DNA of 64,000 nt from Lomentospora prolificans (Eukaryota; Ascomycota; Sordariomycetes; Microascales; Microascaceae): positions 3,485,501 to 3,549,500 of the forward strand of contig JARFXM010000011.1 in NCBI GenBank assembly GCA_029532625.1. Direction: 5' to 3'. Within the stretch, counting starts at the first letter, position 1. Each line of letters opens with the position of its first letter. Position numbers and translations under genes: made by a program. The notes beneath the pieces were generated by a model. That model made no database searches. It worked only from the letters and a program-made list of their open reading frames with translations, and had not been told where the DNA came from. This document shows positions 57,550 through 64,000 of the stretch, piece after piece.

Positions 57550-58108
57550 GGATTAGACTTGTTAGCGCGAAACTTCAAGCGTGTCTTACAGGGGTCCCCT
57601 GAAAGGTACCTCCACATAGTAATTTATATAGTAAGATACTTCTACCAAAACAAGCCACAGATGTCGCGTTTCTCAGCCTTGGGCTTTTAAAGCCTTCTTC
57701 ACTGATGACTTCTCCAAGATCAGTTACCAACGATAGATGGCCATAATGGATATCGAGGCCATTTTCACCCGCCTAGCCCTACAATAAAGGTAGGTAAACA
57801 CTATTAAATTCCTCCTAAATACCTATATCGTGATAGACGATGATACTAAGCCGCAGCCACTACAGAGGACCTATAAGAAGTAGCTTACTCGCGATGAACG
57901 ACTTCGCGTTCGGATCCTTTAGTCCTATGACGATATCGCTCGCAAAACATACGACGACTAGATTCCTTAGGCATCTATTGCACTTCATAGTGAGAAGGCT
58001 GCAACTGGTACCTGACCTTGATAGTGAGAGTACTAGCACCTGCTTTTGTATGTAAATAGAGTGTTGTACTAGGTATCTCTACTCTTTCCTAAATTGGATT
58101 AGACTTGT
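57550..58108. repeat. 13-bp direct repeat pair flanking the transposase relic
   Basis: GGATTAGACTTGT occurs at 57550-57562 and again at 58096-58108 in the same orientation, bracketing the transposase-like fragment. Two identical 13-mers within 550 bp are unlikely by chance. Mariner-type elements duplicate only TA, so this pair is not their target duplication and may belong to an older nested repeat. Confidence 0.6.
57737..58018 (+). mobile_element. degenerate Tc1/mariner-like transposase N-terminal fragment
   Basis: A single frame from ATG at 57737 (MAIMDIEAIFTRLALQ) carries, from about 57842, a helix-turn-helix-like segment: PQPLQRTYKK, stop, LTRDERLRVRIL, stop, SYDDIARKTYDD, stop, IP, stop, ASIALHSEKAATGT. 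The LTRDERLRVRIL...YDDIAR pattern resembles the N-terminal DNA-binding domain of fungal Tc1/mariner-family transposases. All stops inside the helix-turn-helix part are TAG, as expected if CAG codons had been converted by repeat-induced point mutation (CpA to TpA). The catalytic DDE/D part is absent, so this is a dead fragment. Assignment rests on motif recall. Confidence 0.5.
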
Positions 58109-61100
58109 ACTTTTTTGTCACAGGCTAGCAAGTCTGATCCCTGAATAGGTGTAGTGAAGCGCAGATGTGGAGATTAGCGGCTGCAAAGCAACAAAGGTTT
58201 GAACCTCAGGCACCAAACTATTACATGGAGCATGCATCGACAAGAGAGGTTCCATATCGGGATCGCTCACCTTGGCAATCAACTGGCACCAACCGCCAGA
58301 ATGTTTCTAGAACAGGCCCGGTCATAGGAGATCGGTGTCCCCTTCATCCTGGACGTGGCACTGGGTTGACCCCACCCCATCATTTCCCTCATTGGGACAC
58401 ACAATTAGATATCTGTGTGATATTGAATCACCCTTCTGCATGGCGTCCCGGTCTTGGGGCTACCTCGAGGACAGATCCTAATTAACGGGGACACCCAACA
58501 TAATATACCTCCCTTCTCTCCCGTATAGTAAGCCTGGATCGATGCGGGGCATGGGCTTTTTGAAGCCTCTTCAAGGGATCCAGAACTAATGACAGGCTAG
58601 TAGTTTCTTAGCTCTCAGTTGACTCAGAATCGAAACCCGCTTCTTCAAGAATGTGGACTTGATGAAATGAAGGGCTCAGACAGAGCCAATCCACGGACGA
58701 ATAAATCACGTTACTACCCGCGTCGCATGTCAATCAACCGCGGGGCTGAACGTTAAAAGTCGGTAAGAATCTCTCTACGCGTACGCGCGGTTGGCTGTGT
58801 CCACCCCAGCGCGTAGTGCCGCCCCACGTCGCGTCATTCCCATTAAACAAGGTGGGTGCCACTAGCGTCTGCGTTCGAGCCCCTGGCCGTTCAATGGCTC
58901 TGTTTCAACGCGATTGGGGTGGCTGCGTCTTGTTCCTTCAGACTTTACCCCGATTTCTTGGATGATTGAGGGTTGATGTTAATTACAGCTACAGTGACTA
59001 GGCGTGACAGCGATATCTTCGACTGGGAACGCAGGAGTCGACCATTGGTTTCCACGAACCGCTCGCTGTGCTAGAGTTTGAACGGAGAAACTGGGCCACG
59101 CAAACCAGGGCCGAAACAGCTGAGAAAAACCTGGAATTTCACAGGAGTCAGGACTCTCCCGGAGAATTTAGGGGCAATTGAAATCACCAAACACCGGGCT
59201 ATTCCTGAAAATCGGACTGATCGGTCGAGGAATCCACGACCCCCGTATGGGCCAAGGGTAACACCAACAAAAACCCCACTCAGAGCAAGCCTTTCGAGTT
59301 CCCACAAGTAATTTGCCAGAAGGGTGTGGCGCCGAACGTGTGGGCGATGGCGCGGATATTTTGAGTTTATCTCAAGAACGCGTTTGCTCCACGCTAATAA
59401 TTCCGACCATCTTTATTTAGTGTAACGAGTCTGTGGGAATGCCAGCTGCGAGCCAGACATGGGGACTCACCAGGGTTAGGATTGTGTGGTGGTTGCATTT
59501 TAAGCCTGGCTTATTCAATTGCTCCTCTGGTGTTGAGCGTCTTTATTCGTATTCTTCTAGGTGTGCCACTTCTCAAGCGAAGCCCTGACCAAAATACGTG
59601 TTGCCACATGAAATGCCCAGCTGGACATGGCCGAGGCGTTGTGTACTCCGCTTGCAAACCACGCCTTTGTGCTTAGAATGTGTGCTCTCATGAGAATTGC
59701 CTAAAATATGCTTGCTGGAGGGGACCTTTCCCTGCTACCAATACTGTCATGTCCTGTCGGTTGACACCTAGACAAGCCCACTACTGCATGCTGCACATCG
59801 TGGTGCTTTCCTCTGCTATGTACGACGTAGTTGGAGAGCGCGTAGCAAGTATTTAGGACGAATCGATAATAGTTCCAAACTTGCTGTTAAACCCGGTGAG
59901 GTGGGTGGCTGTCTTACCTGATTCGAAAACAGCTCACCTTCCCTCTGGAGCGCCTCGTTTACCACCTCGCTTGATGAACATCGATCTCCAGTACCTCCGA
60001 GGATTCATCCTGAGTGTTAGAAATTATGTCACTTGGGCCTGGCTGGAGCAAGGGCCATAAGCCGCCCCTCACTCGTCCTATCAGTATTTTTGATGGCCTT
60101 GATTTCTGGCCATTCGCCGACTGAAGACGCATGTGCGACGATACCCAAACTCACCAACATGGAGAATGTTGTACTGGTGGTCTCCAAGCGAGGCGAATCA
60201 ATGCACTTGGTCGCGGCAATCCAGGGGGACGTCCATCCGAATGGTAAATAGTCCGAGGCCACCACCATCCACTTCCGCAGCCCACCATGATGGATTTCGT
60301 ACTGCTGAAGCCGCCGTGATGATCCAATCAGCGGCCATATCCCCTCTCCCACTCCTCTGGGCTGCCACTTGGCAAGCGCAGAAGGGCAGACTTGGGATGG
60401 GCTACCTCATCTTTTTGAATTAAAATCATTATGCGAACTGCTGGTGTTCCAGCTGCCGTCTATTTCAAGAACCAGACGAAGTTCATGATAAGCATGTATT
60501 TGCATCAAGATCTCGCGCCTTTCGCGAGTACGATAAATGGAGGATGCGTGGTATTAGATGCGGGGAATTTGAAATGGACACCCCTCCATTTCCTTTAGCG
60601 ATTGGCACTGACTCTAAACCAAGGAACATCAATTTGAAGCTACTTCAACTATTCAACACGCTAGGAATCGAGGGTTCGTCAGGGGAGGTCTTCAAATGTT
60701 GTCACAGACAGAAGTCTTTGTCATCCGCCATTGATCTTTAGTGCATGGCCTCCACTGGGGTTACAGGGCTGGGTTGGATGAGGATCGCTGCCCTGGCCAA
60801 GTGTCACTCTAGAGTAGTGTACTTCCACACCATTTAACACCAGGCACTGCCCCAGACGAACAACCTAGCTGGCGACGTGTACTTGTATTTTACGCTGGAA
60901 CGATTGGGCGAGTTTTCTGGCCCGGCTCAGTCTCTCTCTCTTGCCCAGCTCTGCGTTTGATAGGTTCACCGAAGACCTGGCCACGAAACTCAGAATGGCC
61001 GCTTTAGCGAGGGCCCGTCCCCCGTTCCGGCCAAGGAGAAATCCAATCGTGCTCCGTGTCCAAGGAAGACTGGATTGAGGATTTGCTGATCGGTCGCCGG

Positions 61101-64000
61101 AGCTGAGGCTAGTACGAGATTGTACTGTAGGACGACCGCAGCCTGTTTCATCCACAACAGACATCTCGATCGATGTCATCTCAGCACGATCTAGAGAGTT
61201 CGTAGTGTGATTTTTCGACGTGTAAAGATACAGACGCGCTGCTTGGAAAAGCCACCCCCACCAACTAAAACCGGTCAATAAGTTCGAACGCGCGTTGTAA
61301 GGGAATCCGAGTATCATCCATCCTCGATTGTCTCCGCCCCTCCACTATCCACCAGCCCCTGCAAGGATGTTCCCAAAAGAGGAAGTCTCAGCTGGTCTAG
61401 GGACCGGCTTTTCCTCGAAATGCGTATTGGAGATAGTGTTAGGTATTGGCTCTGCGGACAAGGCGTTCTCGCACCGGCTATCTCCGCCTGGGCTGGCGGC
61501 CTGGATGCCGGCTTGATAATCATGAGGTGTTCGTTGCTGGCCAATCGCATCAACCAGAGATGCGATGCAGAGGCCGAGAGGGGTAAAATGGATGGGGGCT
61601 CGAAAAGCTGTTGTTATGCGAGATCTCCCTACGGAGCCCTATGGTTCGCCCAGCCTCCTTCGTTTAACCCGTACTTTCCCCCCTCAAGAAGTGCAAGCAA
61701 TACTGCTGACGCCTGGTGAATGATACGCCATCGTGTCGTGGTTCGTTCCTCTTTGAGGTTAAAGGAACCTAGCACTTGATCGGGTTTCAGGGCCTGGTCA
61801 TCTGCACCGCAGTGCCGTCATGGCCGAGGTGGCCAGGCCCTGCAAACTCGCAATTCTTACCCCGCGAACTGCGTGCACGTCCTGGTCGGCTGGCGGTGAC
61901 GGCCTAGTTTTCTTGCTCATGATGGATGTTCCTCATTCCGAGGCTCTCACTCATCGAGTCCTCGACCCACCTAGGCAAGTTTTTCCACGTGAGAGAGCAA
62001 CGGCCCCCCGTAATTCACCCCTAGAAACATACCTCCCTTTGGAGGATGGGGTAGTACAGACACCAAAACCAGTTTTTGCTCACCAGAGGTTCGACCGCCA
62101 ACGAAATGGTCGTGCGGGAGCCGGGTCAACCACGGACCAGGGACAACGTTGGTTGGGTCACTGAGAAAAACACTCTGCTGCAAGCTCATTCGAGAGCTTC
62201 TCTGGATATTTGGTTTGGACAACCCAATCGGTGTTCAAATGGGACAGAGTATCTCAATGGGATTGGATGAAGGAAGGATTTACGGATGACGATTAAGGAA
62301 TAGGGTTTGTCCTGGAATTGACAACTATTTTATCCTCTTCTGTTATCCCCGTCGACCCTCTCAGCTCTTATTCAACCGGCCTTGCGTGTTGCGAGGACGG
62401 GATGTCGAGATACGGCTAAAAGACTCAAGGGGAGACAAGGCTTGGTATTGCATCTTCGTGCCACCTTAATCCGCGGGGAGAGAGATTGTCGACGGGCAAA
62501 CTGAGGCGAGAGAGCGGGAGACGGGAGACGGGAGGCCGGTTGAAGGGGAAGGGAGGGTATACATGTAGTATTATTGGACCTATTATACTATTACACGACA
62601 TGGAGATGTCAAGGGCCTGAATACCATTCGACGCTGGGATGAGCTTTGACAGTGAGGGAAAAGGACCGTCGGAATAAGAAGCCTATGCGGCTGGTTGCCC
62701 CTGATCGTTGGCCAGCTGGGGGATTATCGAACTTTTGGAAGAGCCTACTTCGTAACAATGGCTGAGCGTGATGTTCTGTTGGGAACCGGTCGTTTACCAG
62801 AACCGAAGCTAACCAGGAAACTCCAATGAACACTCTCCGTCGATCCACACTTCAATCGGTTTCTCTTGTCATCAAGGGTCTCGGTGGGCCCCATCATGGG
62901 GTGGAACAAGGTGCAGGTTCGCCGTGGAGCAGAATAAAATGAAATGCGGCTCCAAGAAGACTTCTCCGCTTGGTGCTAGAAACTTTTCCACATCGCGGGA
63001 TGATGCTATGGAGTCGAGCCACGCGACGTGTTCTCCCTTTAACGAGGAGCAAAACGCCATTTTACCTAGCCTCCGAGCTTGCGTGCCGAAGCATGTGGAC
63101 CGAGCCCAAGTCCGTGGGCGGGACTAGGCGAGTCGTGAAAGAAGGAAGAAAAGGTCGACTCCATTGCCGAGACCAAGGGGTCGAACTCATCCCAAGACGA
63201 GCTATACAGAGCGGCTGCCGTGTTCATCACCCAATGTAGCCATTGAGGCAAATATCGAAGATTGTTTGGAATAGCATTGAGAAGTAAAAGAGAGAAACTG
63301 TCATCACAAAAAGATATGTTTCGGCGTTGTATATGCGGTTCCCAACCTCGCGTGTTTGAGTGTTCTGAAATTGCTTCATGTTGATATCGAGCGACAACCG
63401 ATTCGCTCTCTCGACTCCAAAAAGGACATTGTTGAATGCCCTCTTCTTTCTTTTGCTCACGCCCCCAGTAATGGGGGGCTTGCTCGGAAGCAATGGGCCA
63501 AAATGCCGTGAGGCGCGACAAGGGGATAAACCTCATTTTTCCCGAGACACACAGACGTTGGAATTATTATTCACATTGAATGCATCACCAATGCCCCTCT
63601 CGACCTCCCGGCACGTCGCGTTCTCGCGTTCTTTGGCGTCAAATGGGGAAAATTTCCATATGCATTCCATGCGGGTGTGCAGAGGAGCAAACGACCCTAT
63701 CACGGGAGGACGGGAGGTGACAAGCGTGCAGGGGTGCGGCGATAGAGGAGCAGACAGGAAGGAAAGAAAAAAAAAAAGATTTCTTGCGCTTGGCTCACTT
63801 TCACCCCGGCTCCCGCATATCGTAGCTTCAGATAAGACGTTGGTTCCGCAACGAGAATGGGGCAGAGCGTCTCCATAGAGATGAATCACCGGGACCCTGC
63901 CGCTTAAAACTTTTTCCCCTCGTCTATATACGATGCCTTTTCTAGTGGATTCTCCTCCTAGAAGCGGGTTTTGGCAGAGCGGGTTTTCTCATAATGGCGC
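58109..64000. other. right-edge region without recognisable genes
   Basis: About 5.9 kb with no frame that I can support as coding. The last few hundred bases (63.7-64.0 kb) contain CT-rich and TATA-like sequence that could be the leader of a gene starting beyond the edge. Confidence 0.4.

Larger units (their letters stand above)
46413..57736. other. gene desert with scattered broken coding-like frames
   Basis: About 11 kb with no intact gene that I can support. Two stretches look like decayed coding sequence and are listed separately (48438-48653 and 55624-56061). The remaining open frames are short, overlap on several frames and carry no motif. Confidence 0.4.

Noticed and set aside
59071..59311. 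Opposed 77-78 codon frames
   Set aside because: Exact mutual shadows with no coding evidence on either strand.
61820..61850. A-box-like ATGGCCGAGGTGGCC resembling a Leu/Ser tRNA 5' half
   Set aside because: No B-box/T-arm follows within tRNA distance.

Overview
The window looks like nuclear DNA of a filamentous ascomycete (Pezizomycotina, most likely a Sordariomycete). The evidence is short introns (54-98 bp, one of 177 bp) with GTRNGT-type donors and YAG acceptors, monocistronic genes on both strands, and protein families typical of this group: GPI-anchored phospholipase B, a GT90/CAP10 glycosyltransferase, class I myosin with an acidic DDDDEW tail, and NoxA. I see no bacterial operons, rRNA, convincing tRNA, CRISPR array or telomere repeats.

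Layout. Nine intact genes and one partial gene lie in the first 44 kb. 1-1609 (-): N-terminal part of an AT-hook protein with SPAKR repeats and a KEN box, running off the left edge. 4381-6273 (+): phospholipase B. 7794-9821 (-): conserved fungal Cys-motif regulator-like protein. 9.8-18.0 kb: a long stretch with no supportable gene. 18057-21110 (-): GT90 membrane glycosyltransferase, divergent from 21514-22890 (+), the DHHC palmitoyltransferase PFA4. 23175-26984 (-): class I myosin MYO1, divergent from 27768-31157 (+), the RNA cytidine acetyltransferase KRE33/NAT10. 31830-32603 (+): small Cys-rich ORF broken by one in-frame TAG. 34289-36259 (-): NADPH oxidase NoxA. 41388-42529 (-): mitoribosomal protein mS38 (COX24/QRI5). 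43063-43693 (-): Mpv17/SYM1-family membrane protein. Most intact genes are housekeeping or hyphal growth functions (endocytosis and polarity, ROS signalling, lipid modification, rRNA/tRNA acetylation, mitochondrial translation). They form no biosynthetic cluster.

From about 44 kb to the right edge the window is a gene desert holding decayed sequence. The best relic is a nearly full-length fossil of a fungal NLR (NWD N-terminal domain, NACHT P-loop, WD40 repeats, NWD C-terminal tail) on the minus strand at about 44.79-46.41 kb. It has frameshifts, stops and an internal deletion. A second relic at 57.74-58.02 kb resembles the N-terminal helix-turn-helix of a Tc1/mariner-type transposase, with most of its stops being TAG, as expected if CAG codons had been hit by repeat-induced point mutation. 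Other coding-like but broken frames lie near 48.4 and 55.6 kb. I found no new intact multi-gene system. The most informative oddities are the NLR fossil, the TAG-interrupted small ORF with an alternative intron that would remove the stop, an overlapping mini-uORF before PFA4, a glutamate at the myosin TEDS site, and a start-codon-only first exon in MYO1.

Exon coordinates were worked out by hand from splice motifs, reading phase and family knowledge. No alignment or transcript data were available.
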